Positions 7,263 to 15,611 of a DNA stretch of 33,715 nucleotides are shown here, one piece after another. How positions within the stretch are numbered: the first letter of the stretch is position 1; each line of letters begins with the position of its first letter. The position numbers and the translations under genes are program-made. The notes under the pieces were generated by a model. It saw only the letters and a list, made by a program, of their open reading frames with translations. It was not told the origin of the DNA and searched no databases. Location of the stretch: assembly GCA_003551645.1 (NCBI GenBank), contig PUND01000134.1:70781-104495 (forward strand), in the 5' to 3' direction. Source of the stretch: Phycisphaerae bacterium. GTDB lineage: Bacteria; Planctomycetota; Phycisphaerae; SM23-33.

Positions 7263-7870
7263 AGGTCCTGTTCCAGTAATGCGGCTATTTCGTCGGCGCT
7301 GAGTATGTCCGAGCCGGTCTTCCGCCGCGCGGGCGTGTGGTCCGCTGTGTCTTCGGGCTTGTAGGAATCGTCGCGGGCCTTCTCGCCGGTATCGGCGCCT
7401 TCCGGCTCGGCGACCTCATCCGTCCGCACGGCGACCTTGCCGGCACTGTTTTCATACGTTTCGGGCCGTGGCTGGGGTTCGTAATGTCCCTCGTTCGGTT
7501 CGGTATCGGTGCGGGCCTGTTGCGCGGGTGCGGCCGAGAGCAGCGCATCAGTCAGCTCGGTTCGGCTCAGCAGGCGAACGCCGCGCAGGTCCTCGCCGGT
7601 CAGCCCCGCCGGAATAGCCCCTGTGGCAAGTACCGACACGCCTAGTTTGCGCGCCATCTCCAGCATTCGCAGATGGCCGCGGTTCAGCACGGGCAGGTCC
7701 ACCGCCACGGCCGTCGCCGGTGCGGCCAGCAGGGCGGCGGCCGCCTCGTAGGGGCTTGTGACCTGCTCACAGGCGACACCCGCGGCGCTGAGCCGGGCCT
7801 GCTCCTGCGGCGTAAGCAACCCGTCGCTCGATACCACCACGACGCGAACGCATGTATTCCCGCGGTCCAT
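7259..7870 (-). CDS. receiver-like protein with C-terminal FliM-type peptide
   Basis: A 203-residue protein I do not recognise as a named family. Residues 8-115 alternate hydrophobic strands and helices like a response-regulator receiver (VRVVVVSSDG, AVAVDLPVLN, GVSVLATGAIP) but lack a convincing acidic pocket. Residues 116-185 are a low-complexity, charged linker. The last 17 residues, DILSADEIAALLEQDL, closely resemble the FliM N-terminus that binds phospho-CheY (pattern ILSxxEIxALL). The ATG at 7870 has GGAGGAAG upstream. The stop overlaps the diguanylate cyclase start, so the two proteins are made together and probably act in one signalling route. Partner docking through the tail peptide is inference. 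Confidence 0.7.
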   Translation of the reverse strand: MDRGNTCVRVVVVSSDGLLTPQEQARLSAAGVACEQVTSPYEAAAALLAAPATAVAVDLPVLNRGHLRMLEMARKLGVSVLATGAIPAGLTGEDLRGVRLLSRTELTDALLSAAPAQQARTDTEPNEGHYEPQPRPETYENSAGKVAVRTDEVAEPEGADTGEKARDDSYKPEDTADHTPARRKTGSDILSADEIAALLEQDL

Positions 7871-8069
7871 TTAGAGCGCTTCCTCCGAATACATCCTTCA
7901 TTGTAAGGCCGGACGCCGAATCCGCCAACCCCCTTAAGCCCCGCGAACGCCTGGCCGGTCGTGGCCGGGGGTGGCATCCGCAACATTCGATATCGACATA
8001 ACCTCGACCCCGCCGGGGTGTCTGAAATACCGGACGCACCGGCAGGGAGGGACATAAAGGAGCCAGGTC

Positions 8070-10178
8070 ATGAAAGGCAGCGTAACAGGCGTCTTGGTCC
8101 TGTCGGGGCTTATCGCCCTGGCGGTTTCAATGGGCGGGTGTTCAGCCAGGCGGTCCTACAATCGCGGCATATCTCTGCTGGAGCAGGGCCGTTACGACGC
8201 CGCCATCACCCACCTTACTCAGGCGGTGGACAATCGGTCGGGGCTTTTAGGCCCGAATGAGGATTACCTGGCCGCCCTGGCTCGCGCCAAGAGCGAGGGT
8301 GCGGTCTGGCACCGTCAGCAGGCCCGCGAGGCGGTCGCCGATACCCGGCTCGACGCCGCGGCCGAGCACATAAACACCGCGTTGAAATACAACCCCTCGC
8401 TGGCCGGCGCATCGGAGCTGCGGGCGGATATACGACGGCGCACCGACGCGGCATATGCGGACCGCGGCGCTGCGCTTGCGCTGGCTGAGAAGGGCCGATG
8501 GGACGAGGCCGTAGAGCGGATGCGACACGCGCTGTCGCAGTTCACGACCATGCCCGGAGGGGCGGCTGACCTCGACCGTCTCAGGCGGGGCGCGGCCGAT
8601 ATGTATCTGTCACGCGCCAGACGCGAGCTTGCCCAGGACAATCGCGATGCGGCTGAGCAACAGGCCCGCACATCACTTGAATATCACGAAAACTCCGGCG
8701 CGAGGGAAGTGCTCCGGGTGGTCGCCGACAGGCACCGGGCGGACAAGCTGGTCTCAAACGCCGACGCCCTGTTCGAGGCCGCCCAGTACGCCCAGGCGCT
8801 GGGGCATCTCCAACAGGCCCGCCAACTGCACCCGCAGCGGGAGGATATCCCGCCGCTGATACACAGGGCGAAGGTCGCTGTGTGCGATGAACTGATCGCC
8901 CGGTCCGATGCCTATGTCGCCGCCGGCAGGTGGGCAGACGCCCTGCGGGCGCTGCTGGAAAGCGATTCCGTCCTGCCCGGTTACGCCCCCGCCGCCGAGA
9001 GAACCGCTCGCGTGGAGCGTGAGCTTGCCCGGCTGCACCTTGCGGCGGCCGACGATGTGGACCTCGCCGACCGGCCGGCCGCGGCGCTGTTGCACTACCT
9101 GGCGGCCGTGGCCTACGGGGCCGACCACCCGTCGGTCCACGAGGCGATTGCGCAGAGCCGCGGCGAACTGGACCATCGGACGCGATACACGATAGCCCTG
9201 GCGGGATTCGACTCGCCGGCCCGTGAGGCCGACCTGGCCGGGCGGTTCGAGACACGCGCGATGCAGACCATGCTCCGAGCAGGCCCGGACAACGTCACGA
9301 TAGTTGACGGCCGGCACGAGGCCGCACGTGACGCCGACGCGACCCTCAGCGGACAGGTGCTGGATTCACGCATCATGCAGAACCAGACCAGCACCTACGG
9401 AACGACGGAATACCAGGCCGGGACAAAACTGGTGCCCAACCGGGCCTTCGACAGGGCGGTCGCCGACGTGAACCGGGCAGAGGACGACGTCGCCCGGGCC
9501 TTGCGGCGGTACGAAGACGCCGTGGCTCAGCTCCGCCGCGACAATCGCAGAACCGGTCGGAATGTCTCTCCAAGGTCCTCCAGCCGCGTCAGACGTTACC
9601 GGCGGCAACTGGACTCCGCGCAAGATGCCTTGAGCAGGGCGAAGCGGAACCTGCGGGCCACGCCGTCACACGTGGCCAGACCGAGGATTCTCAGGCATCG
9701 CTACCCCATCTACCACGTTACGGTTACCGCCGAGGTGGAAGCGAGTGTGCGGATGCGGGACGCCGCGACCGGCGAGGTGCTCATGACCACGACCGTCAGC
9801 GGCAGGTCCAGGGCCTCCGACCGCTACGTGGAAGGGGACCCGGAGCGGAACGTGCGCGCCGAGCCCCTGAACCTGCCGGACGATGCGACGCTGCGCAACC
9901 GATCCGCACAGCAGGCACTGGCGGAGCTTGACCGCGCCGTGACCCGGGCCGTGGCTATGCACGGGCGGCGATTCGCCATTCTCGCCCGACAGGCCGCAAG
10001 CGACGGCGAGGCCGACCTGGCCGTGGAAAACGCCGTCGGCTACCTGTTCGCTTACCCGGCAGGGGCTGCCGACTCGCGTGAAATGCTGGACATCGCCGCC
10101 GAACCACTGGCCGACGAGGCCGACCTGATACCCCTTGCCGAACTGCTCGGCGATTACTGCGGCATCGTGATCCGGTAG
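8070..10178 (+). CDS. large TPR-repeat lipoprotein
   Basis: A 702-residue lipoprotein. The signal peptide has the lipobox SMGGC with Cys24 as lipid anchor. Residues 28-330 are helical repeats of TPR type, for example GISLLEQGRYDAAITHLTQAV, GRWDEAVERMRHAL and ADALFEAAQYAQALGHLQQA. The middle part (about 370-450) looks like a beta-rich domain (RYTIALAGFDSP, VTIVDGRHEAA), followed by an Arg-rich helical coil (about 465-530), VTVTAEVEASVRMRDAATGEVLMTTTVSG, and a helical end. AAAGGAG stands ten bases before the ATG. It probably sits in the periplasm or inner face of the outer membrane as a scaffold; a specific role cannot be given. Confidence 0.8.
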   Translation: MKGSVTGVLVLSGLIALAVSMGGCSARRSYNRGISLLEQGRYDAAITHLTQAVDNRSGLLGPNEDYLAALARAKSEGAVWHRQQAREAVADTRLDAAAEHINTALKYNPSLAGASELRADIRRRTDAAYADRGAALALAEKGRWDEAVERMRHALSQFTTMPGGAADLDRLRRGAADMYLSRARRELAQDNRDAAEQQARTSLEYHENSGAREVLRVVADRHRADKLVSNADALFEAAQYAQALGHLQQARQLHPQREDIPPLIHRAKVAVCDELIARSDAYVAAGRWADALRALLESDSVLPGYAPAAERTARVERELARLHLAAADDVDLADRPAAALLHYLAAVAYGADHPSVHEAIAQSRGELDHRTRYTIALAGFDSPAREADLAGRFETRAMQTMLRAGPDNVTIVDGRHEAARDADATLSGQVLDSRIMQNQTSTYGTTEYQAGTKLVPNRAFDRAVADVNRAEDDVARALRRYEDAVAQLRRDNRRTGRNVSPRSSSRVRRYRRQLDSAQDALSRAKRNLRATPSHVARPRILRHRYPIYHVTVTAEVEASVRMRDAATGEVLMTTTVSGRSRASDRYVEGDPERNVRAEPLNLPDDATLRNRSAQQALAELDRAVTRAVAMHGRRFAILARQAASDGEADLAVENAVGYLFAYPAGAADSREMLDIAAEPLADEADLIPLAELLGDYCGIVIR

Positions 10179-10325
10179 CTTGTGGCGGTCATGGCGCGCA
10201 TCGGCGTTTCGCGCCCGGCGACTTTTGCGGATGCGCGCTCCTTTGGCGGCGGTTGTCGTCATGGACGCCCGCCGGCCGGGCCGACCGACGTCCGCGCAAA
10301 GTGGATTTTCCATCAACAGGCGTCA

Positions 10326-10354
10326 TTGCGTGCGGCCGCGCCGTGCGATACACT
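10326..10354 (+). promoter_or_regulatory. candidate promoter of the transketolase-SufC-SufB operon
   Basis: The 325 bases between the lipoprotein and transketolase (10179-10503) hold no convincing gene. In them TTGCGT (10326-10331) and TACACT (10349-10354) are 17 bases apart. The match is modest (3/6 and 4/6 to consensus), and it would leave a leader of about 145 bases. Confidence 0.3.
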
Positions 10355-10503
10355 CCCCAATTCTTATCGGGTCAGGGCCGGACCGTCCGCCGCCCGATTG
10401 CGACGGGGCGCGTGCCCCCGGTCCCTCGCGGAGCATTTCCGCGAAACGGCGGAACGGTCGGCCGATGGCGATTTGACGGACCACAGAAGAGTTGGAGACG
10501 ATT

Positions 10504-12459
10504 ATGGCTGAATACAAAGACCTGGACCGTAAGGTCATCAAGCTGGGCAAGCAGGTTGTTCGCATGTGCACCGAGGCCGGCAGCGGCCACCCGTCCAGCG
10601 GGCTTTCGCTTGTGCACCTTACAACGGCGCTGATGTACCGCGTGATGCGGTACGATCCGAAGAACCCGTGGAACGACGCGTCGGACCGTCTGGTGCTCTC
10701 AGCGGGGCACGCCGTGCCGGTGGTGTACGCGGCCTACTGCGACCTCGGCGGGGTGGTCGGCTGGCCGGAGCGGCCCTCGGAGCTTCGCTTCGACGACGCC
10801 ATGTCCCTGCGCGACGCCGACAGCGTGCTCGACGGACACCCCAACCCCGCGATTGGTTTTCCGTTCTTCGACGCGGCCACCGGCTCGCTCGGACAGGGCG
10901 TATCCGTGGCGGCCGGGCTTGCCGCCGCCGCCCGAGTGGACGGGCTTGATCGCAGGTTCTTCTGCATCTGCGGCGACGGCGAGAGCCGCGAGGGGCAGGT
11001 CTGGGAGGCGCTGGATTTCCTCGTGGACCACAAGCTCACCAACGTCCGCGTTATCTTCAACTGCAACAAGCAGGGCCAGAGCGATTACGTCTCCGAGCAG
11101 CAGTCGGCGGAGACGCTCGCCCGCAAGGCCGAGGCGTTCGGGCTGGAAGTGAAGGTCATCGACGGGCACAACTGGGACGAGGTCTTCGACGCGCTTACCG
11201 CCGAGGCGGGCGACAAGCCCATGGTCATAGTCGCAAAGACGGTCAAGGGCTGGGGCGTCAACGAGCTTCAGTCGGCGGATTCCCACGGCAAGCCGCTGAA
11301 GGAGGAATCCCTCGAGCAGGCGATGGCCGATCTGGACGCCAGGGCGGCCGAGCTTGGAGTCGCCGAGCTTGAGGACACCCCGGCGGTCGAGCTGACCACG
11401 CCCGAACCGAGCGGCAAGTCCACCGACGGGCCGGTTTCGGCCGGCAGCTTCTCAGAAGCCATAGCTGCCGTAGGTCTTGACGCGGACCTGGAGAAGAAGG
11501 GCAAGCTCGCCACCCGGCGTGCGTACGGGGCGGCGCTGGCGGCATTGGGCGCCGACGAGCGCGTGGTGGCCCTGGACGGCGACGTGCAGAACTCGACATT
11601 CGCCAGCTACTTCGCGAAGAAATATCCCGAGCGCTATTTCGAGGCGCGGATCGCCGAGCAGAACATGGTCTCGGCCGCGGCCGGTGTGTCGGCGGCCGGG
11701 AAGATCCCGTTCATCTCCAGCTTCGCCAAGTTCCTCGTCCGGGGTTACGACCAGCTCGAGATGGCCGCCATTACCAATGCCAACATCAAGCTGTGCGGCT
11801 CGCACGCGGGCGTGTCTCTGGCGGCGGACGGACCGAGCCAGATGGGTCTGCCGGACCTGGGCTACATGCGCGCGTTCGCACACGCCGCGAGACAGGACGG
11901 CGTTTCGGCGATACGAGTGATGCTTCCCTCGGATGCCGTCAGCGCGTTCAAGCTGACCGAGTTGATGGCCAATGTGGACGGGCTTTGCTACATGCGGACC
12001 CATCGCCCGGATGTGCCTGTTATCTACGAAGAGGACACCGAGTTCTTCGAGGGCGGTTTCAACCACCTCATCGACGGCGAGGATCTGTGCATAGTCGCCA
12101 GCGGCTACATGGTCCACGAGGCCCGCAGGGCCGTCGATGTCCTGGAGAAGAAGGCCGGGCTGTCGGCTTCGCTGGTGGATGCTTATTCGCTGCCTCTGAA
12201 GACCGACGAGATACTTCGTATCGGCGACGACTGCCGCGGGCAGATACTGGTGATCGAGGACAACTACGTCGGCGGCGTCGGCGACGAGATAGCCGCCGCG
12301 GCCGCCACGAGCGACCTCGGCGTGATGGTCCGCCGGATGTACGTCCGGGACATTCCGAAAAGCGCCAAGACGCCCGAAGGCACGCTGAAGATGGTCGGTC
12401 TGACAGCCGACGATATCGCCAAAGCCGCCCAGCAGGTGTTCGACCAGTCGGAGGCGTAA
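10504..12459 (+). CDS. tkt: transketolase
   Basis: A full-length 651-residue transketolase, moving two-carbon ketol units between sugar phosphates in the pentose phosphate pathway with thiamine diphosphate. Substrate and cofactor residues are seen in AGSGHPSSG (25-33), the ThDP/Mg motif CGDGESREG (156-164) with Asn at about 186-188 in FNCNKQGQSD, and the second-half ARIAEQNMVSAAAG, whose Glu at about 385 should activate the cofactor. NKQGQSD and the overall length resemble the animal-like/short branch. The ATG at 10504 has GGAG six bases upstream; a TTG at 10492 is possible but less likely. It is followed after 30 bases by the SufC gene, suggesting one operon. Confidence 0.93.
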   Translation: MAEYKDLDRKVIKLGKQVVRMCTEAGSGHPSSGLSLVHLTTALMYRVMRYDPKNPWNDASDRLVLSAGHAVPVVYAAYCDLGGVVGWPERPSELRFDDAMSLRDADSVLDGHPNPAIGFPFFDAATGSLGQGVSVAAGLAAAARVDGLDRRFFCICGDGESREGQVWEALDFLVDHKLTNVRVIFNCNKQGQSDYVSEQQSAETLARKAEAFGLEVKVIDGHNWDEVFDALTAEAGDKPMVIVAKTVKGWGVNELQSADSHGKPLKEESLEQAMADLDARAAELGVAELEDTPAVELTTPEPSGKSTDGPVSAGSFSEAIAAVGLDADLEKKGKLATRRAYGAALAALGADERVVALDGDVQNSTFASYFAKKYPERYFEARIAEQNMVSAAAGVSAAGKIPFISSFAKFLVRGYDQLEMAAITNANIKLCGSHAGVSLAADGPSQMGLPDLGYMRAFAHAARQDGVSAIRVMLPSDAVSAFKLTELMANVDGLCYMRTHRPDVPVIYEEDTEFFEGGFNHLIDGEDLCIVASGYMVHEARRAVDVLEKKAGLSASLVDAYSLPLKTDEILRIGDDCRGQILVIEDNYVGGVGDEIAAAAATSDLGVMVRRMYVRDIPKSAKTPEGTLKMVGLTADDIAKAAQQVFDQSEA

Positions 12460-12489
12460 AGGCGCCGGCGGGCGGAAGGACAAGCGCCG

Positions 12490-13239
12490 ATGGCGATGCT
12501 GGAGCTTGAAAACGTAAACCTGCACCTGGACGGAACGCCCATACTCAACGACCTGTCCATGGAACTGTGGTCCGGGTACATCCACGCGGTGGTCGGTCCC
12601 AACGGCGCGGGCAAATCTACGCTGGCCTCGGCGATTATGGGGCTTCAGGGCTACCGCGAGTTCGACGGCCGGATGACCTTCGAGGGCGAAGCGCTCAAGC
12701 CGTTGCCGGTGGATGAGCGGGCGCGGAGGGGTATCACGCTGGGCTGGCAGGAGCCGGCCAGGTTCGAGGGGCTTTCGGTCCGCGAATACATCCGCGCCGG
12801 CGCCAGGGACGAATCCGAAGAGGCGGTCGATGCGGCGCTTGAGCAGGTGGCGATGAGTCCTTCCCGCTACCGCGACCGGGCCGTCGATAATACACTCAGC
12901 GGCGGCGAGCGGAAGAAGCTGGAGCTTGCCTGCATACTGGCCATGAAGCCGCGCCTGGTGCTGCTGGATGAGCCGGACAGCGGCATAGACGTCGAATCGC
13001 TCGGGCGTATGAAAGATGCGGTCCGGCTGCTTCGCGATGCCGGGGCGACCGTGGTGCTTATCACGCACAGCTCCGAGGTCCTGCACTGGGCCGAGCACGC
13101 ATTCCTGATGTGCTGCGGGCATATCGTCGGCAAGGGGCCTGTGGCGGAAGTCAGCGGATACTTCGAGAACAAGTGCATGCCCTGCGACCATCGCAACCGC
13201 CCGGAGGCGGACGAGGAGTTCTCTATTGAGCGGGCTTGA
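12490..13239 (+). CDS. sufC: SufC/SmsC Fe-S assembly ATPase
   Basis: A 249-residue ABC-type ATPase of the SUF Fe-S cluster assembly scaffold. Walker A is GPNGAGKS (36-43), the signature LSGGERKK (136-143), Walker B LVLLDEPDSGID (156-167), and the switch His lies in ITHSSEV (191-197). DEPDSGID rather than DEPTxALD is typical of SufC. The C-terminal end has four cysteines in about 25 residues (208, 209, 229, 232; the last two as CMPC), which ordinary SufC lacks. The ATG at 12490 has GGAAGGA upstream. It overlaps the SufB gene by 14 bases. No SufS, SufD or SufE gene is next to it, which fits the minimal SMS system described for anaerobes. Confidence 0.88.
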   Translation: MAMLELENVNLHLDGTPILNDLSMELWSGYIHAVVGPNGAGKSTLASAIMGLQGYREFDGRMTFEGEALKPLPVDERARRGITLGWQEPARFEGLSVREYIRAGARDESEEAVDAALEQVAMSPSRYRDRAVDNTLSGGERKKLELACILAMKPRLVLLDEPDSGIDVESLGRMKDAVRLLRDAGATVVLITHSSEVLHWAEHAFLMCCGHIVGKGPVAEVSGYFENKCMPCDHRNRPEADEEFSIERA

Positions 13240-14149
13240 CGAGATAATCTCGGCCGCCAACATCCACGCCGCCGCCCGCGACCCGGACACCGCGCACTTG
13301 ATGATCGGCCTTAATGAGGTGCTCTCCAGCCGCAGCGTGCCCGGCCTGGAGGTGCAGACCGAACAAGCCGAAGAGGGCGTGAACCTGAAGTTCGTGGTCA
13401 CCGCCGGAACGGTCATCGAAAAGCCGGTGCACCTGTGCTTCGGCCTGCTCCAGGAGCAGGGCATCCAGCGGATAAACATCCGCATGGAGGTGCGGGACTC
13501 GGCCGCTATAGACGTCATGGCCCACTGCGTGTTCCCCTACGGCAAGGATATTCAGCACCTGATGGACGCCGAGATAGTGCTCGGCGCCGGCGCCCGCTAC
13601 AACTATTTCGAGCGGCATATCCACAGCGACCACGGCGGCGTGCTGGTGGTACCGAAGGCGAAGGTCCACGTGGGCGAAGATGCGCGATTCAGGACCGACT
13701 TCGAGCTTGTCGAAGGCCGGGTCGGGCAGATCGACATCGATTACGACACCACGGTCGAGGCCGGCGGCGTGATGGAGATGACCGCCAAGGTCAGCGGCCG
13801 GGCCGACGACCGTATCAGCATACGCGAGACCGGGCAGCTGGTCGGCGAGAAGGCCCGCGGCGTGCTGACCACTCGGGTGGCCGTCCGCGAACAGGCGCGG
13901 GCGGAGGTCTATAACAAGCTGACCGCCTCGGCCGCCTTCGCCCGCGGACACGTGGACTGCCGGGAAATAGTCCAGCACGGGGCGTTCGCAAGCGCCGTCC
14001 CCATAGTCGAGGTCAACCACCCCCAGGCGCACGTTACACACGAGGCGGCGCTTGGCAGCGTGGACAGAAAGCAGCTCGAAACGCTAATGGCCCGCGGGCT
14101 TGACGAGGATGAGGCCTCCGACAAAATCATCGCCGGTCTGCTGAGTTGA
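13226..14149 (+). CDS. sufB: short SufB/SmsB Fe-S cluster scaffold protein
   Basis: A 307-residue SufB/SufD-family protein, much shorter than E. coli SufB (about 495) and close to the SmsB of minimal systems. It consists mainly of the right-handed beta-helix core and the C-terminal helical end: VPIVEVNHPQAHVTHEAALGS, then RKQLETLMARGLDEDEASDKII, which clearly match the family. The His-Glu pair of the SufB active region is kept (272-273), but the position of E. coli SufB Cys405 reads Ala by alignment, and Cys245 lies nearby instead. The start is TTG at 13226 with GAGGAG seven bases upstream, within the end of the SufC gene. With SufC it would form the scaffold for Fe-S clusters. Confidence 0.86.
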   Translation: MSGLDEIISAANIHAAARDPDTAHLMIGLNEVLSSRSVPGLEVQTEQAEEGVNLKFVVTAGTVIEKPVHLCFGLLQEQGIQRINIRMEVRDSAAIDVMAHCVFPYGKDIQHLMDAEIVLGAGARYNYFERHIHSDHGGVLVVPKAKVHVGEDARFRTDFELVEGRVGQIDIDYDTTVEAGGVMEMTAKVSGRADDRISIRETGQLVGEKARGVLTTRVAVREQARAEVYNKLTASAAFARGHVDCREIVQHGAFASAVPIVEVNHPQAHVTHEAALGSVDRKQLETLMARGLDEDEASDKIIAGLLS

Positions 14150-14246
14150 GCCGCCCCCGCTCCGCACCCCACCCGGCCGCCGATATCCCCGGCCGCGTTG
14201 GGTATCTCCCGGCAAGCCCCGTCGGCCGGGCCGTCCGCATTGCACT

Positions 14247-14678
14247 TCACCGCAATCTCACGTCTTCCAGCAACACAATAATGTCATCGCCACGTCCATC
14301 CTCCCATATGCCGCTTTTCCCTTTGCTACCCAGCCCGACAAATCGTCCGTCCTCCGCTATGATCACGATCTCGCGTCCCCAGCCGTCGGCTATAGTCTTC
14401 CGTGTAGTATCGACGTATGGCAAGTCTGCCCCGAGCTGCATATCCAACCAACTGACCAGCGCACTTATATCGTCCACAGGAGCTGTGGGGCCTGCCCCAA
14501 CCTCAGCAGCGTCCACCAATCGTACCGTCGAATCTAATATCGTTCGTGTCCTGAAGGCCGCACGAGCATCTGCGTTCCGGTTGCGGCAACCCACCAACGG
14601 GGCCAATAATACGAGCACACACAGCGCGCGCACCCCGTCGTATGCCGTGCCATGCATTGTGTGTTGTATTGTACCCAT
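14247..14678 (-). CDS. lipoprotein with a GspG-like C-terminal domain
   Basis: A 143-residue protein with a signal peptide ending in the lipobox PLVGC (Cys31). The mature part has a region TIADGWGREIVIIAEDGRF, then LGSKGKSGIWEDGRGDDIIVLL, which follows the pattern of the type II secretion major pseudopilin GspG (D-x-W-G-x ... S-x-G-x-D-G ... DDI) but without a prepilin N-terminus. So it seems to be a soluble, lipid-anchored version of that fold, perhaps calcium-binding. The ATG at 14678 has AGGA well placed. The DNA is visibly less GC-rich than its neighbours. It follows the kinase gene by 81 bases and may be part of the pyrF operon. Function unknown. Confidence 0.6.
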   Translation of the reverse strand: MGTIQHTMHGTAYDGVRALCVLVLLAPLVGCRNRNADARAAFRTRTILDSTVRLVDAAEVGAGPTAPVDDISALVSWLDMQLGADLPYVDTTRKTIADGWGREIVIIAEDGRFVGLGSKGKSGIWEDGRGDDIIVLLEDVRLR

Positions 14679-14759
14679 TATCTGTCCTGATCTGTCATTT
14701 GAGTGGATCCTATAGGCCCTCTGCGACCGTGACTGCTGTCCAACCATGTCCTTTAGCTT

Positions 14760-15611
14760 CTACTTACTACGCGCTGATTGCTGAGTATCCCGCCAGGTGC
14801 CTTTTTCCGGCTGGTGGTGGTCTTCCAGGTCGGCGGTGGGGCTGTTGAGTGTGCCTTTGTTGTGTCGGCTGTGGAGGAACCCCCGGCGGAAGCGTTTCCA
14901 TCCCTCGATGAATTTTCTGTGTGCCCGATGCAGCCGGCCGCGTTTGCGCGAAATCGCCTCTTCATCCTCCCTAAGCTCCTCGGGCACCATGCGCCGCTTG
15001 TGCTTGAGCAGGTGGTAGATATCGCGCTCGGTCATGTAGGCGAACAGACGGCGCGACAGCCGGCACAACGGCCAAGGCCAGTCGTCCCGGCGGCGGAAGG
15101 AAATTTGGTAGTCCACCAGTGCCGGTCGGCCGTCCGGGCGGACCAGTATATTTGAGCGCTTGTTGGCGTCGGTATATGCAACGCCGCGCGCGTGGACCTG
15201 CCGCATCAGTGCCAACAGCCGGTCGAAAAAGCCCTTCGGCGGCTTGTCAAAATGGTCCAGCGGCCGGGCGTCTATGTACTCTATGGCGTAACCGTTGCTT
15301 CCGACCGGCCCGAGATATCGCGGCACGCCCTCCAGCCCTTCCAGCGTGCGGTAGATTGCGGCCTCGTTGTTTGTGAGCAGCCGCGCGAGCCAGTCCATGG
15401 GAATCCCGCAGAACGACTGCCTTCGGCAGTATTTCACGACCGCCATCGGCGGGTCGGGTTTGTCGATGCCCTCGTACAGGCACGTCGCGGCGTAGAAATC
15501 GTGCTTGAATACACGCCTGAGGCGATAGGTGCCGCCTGTGATCAGCGTCACCCGCTCCGGCGGCGGGGCCGTCAACGCGAATAACTGCTTGTTGGCGCCG
15601 GATCGGCTCAT
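14760..15611 (-). CDS. RIO/Kdo-kinase-like small-molecule or protein kinase
   Basis: A 283-residue protein-kinase-fold enzyme. A lysine in MAVVKYC (about residue 60) fits the ATP-anchoring position. The catalytic loop is VAYTDANKRSNILV with Asp148 and Asn153-154, and the metal-binding DFG equivalent is VDYQIS with Asp167. This resembles the lipopolysaccharide (Kdo/WaaP) kinase and RIO groups rather than Ser/Thr kinases of the Hanks type. The C-terminal 100 residues are strongly basic, with many Arg, Lys and His. The ATG at 15611 overlaps the pyrF stop (ATGA), so translation is coupled. It may phosphorylate lipid A core sugars; the substrate is not certain. Confidence 0.7.
   Translation of the reverse strand: MSRSGANKQLFALTAPPPERVTLITGGTYRLRRVFKHDFYAATCLYEGIDKPDPPMAVVKYCRRQSFCGIPMDWLARLLTNNEAAIYRTLEGLEGVPRYLGPVGSNGYAIEYIDARPLDHFDKPPKGFFDRLLALMRQVHARGVAYTDANKRSNILVRPDGRPALVDYQISFRRRDDWPWPLCRLSRRLFAYMTERDIYHLLKHKRRMVPEELREDEEAISRKRGRLHRAHRKFIEGWKRFRRGFLHSRHNKGTLNSPTADLEDHHQPEKGTWRDTQQSARSK

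Noticed and set aside
11452-13518. Very long minus-strand open frame opposite transketolase and SufC
   Set aside because: It runs antisense across three well-supported genes and shows no family motif or ribosome site.
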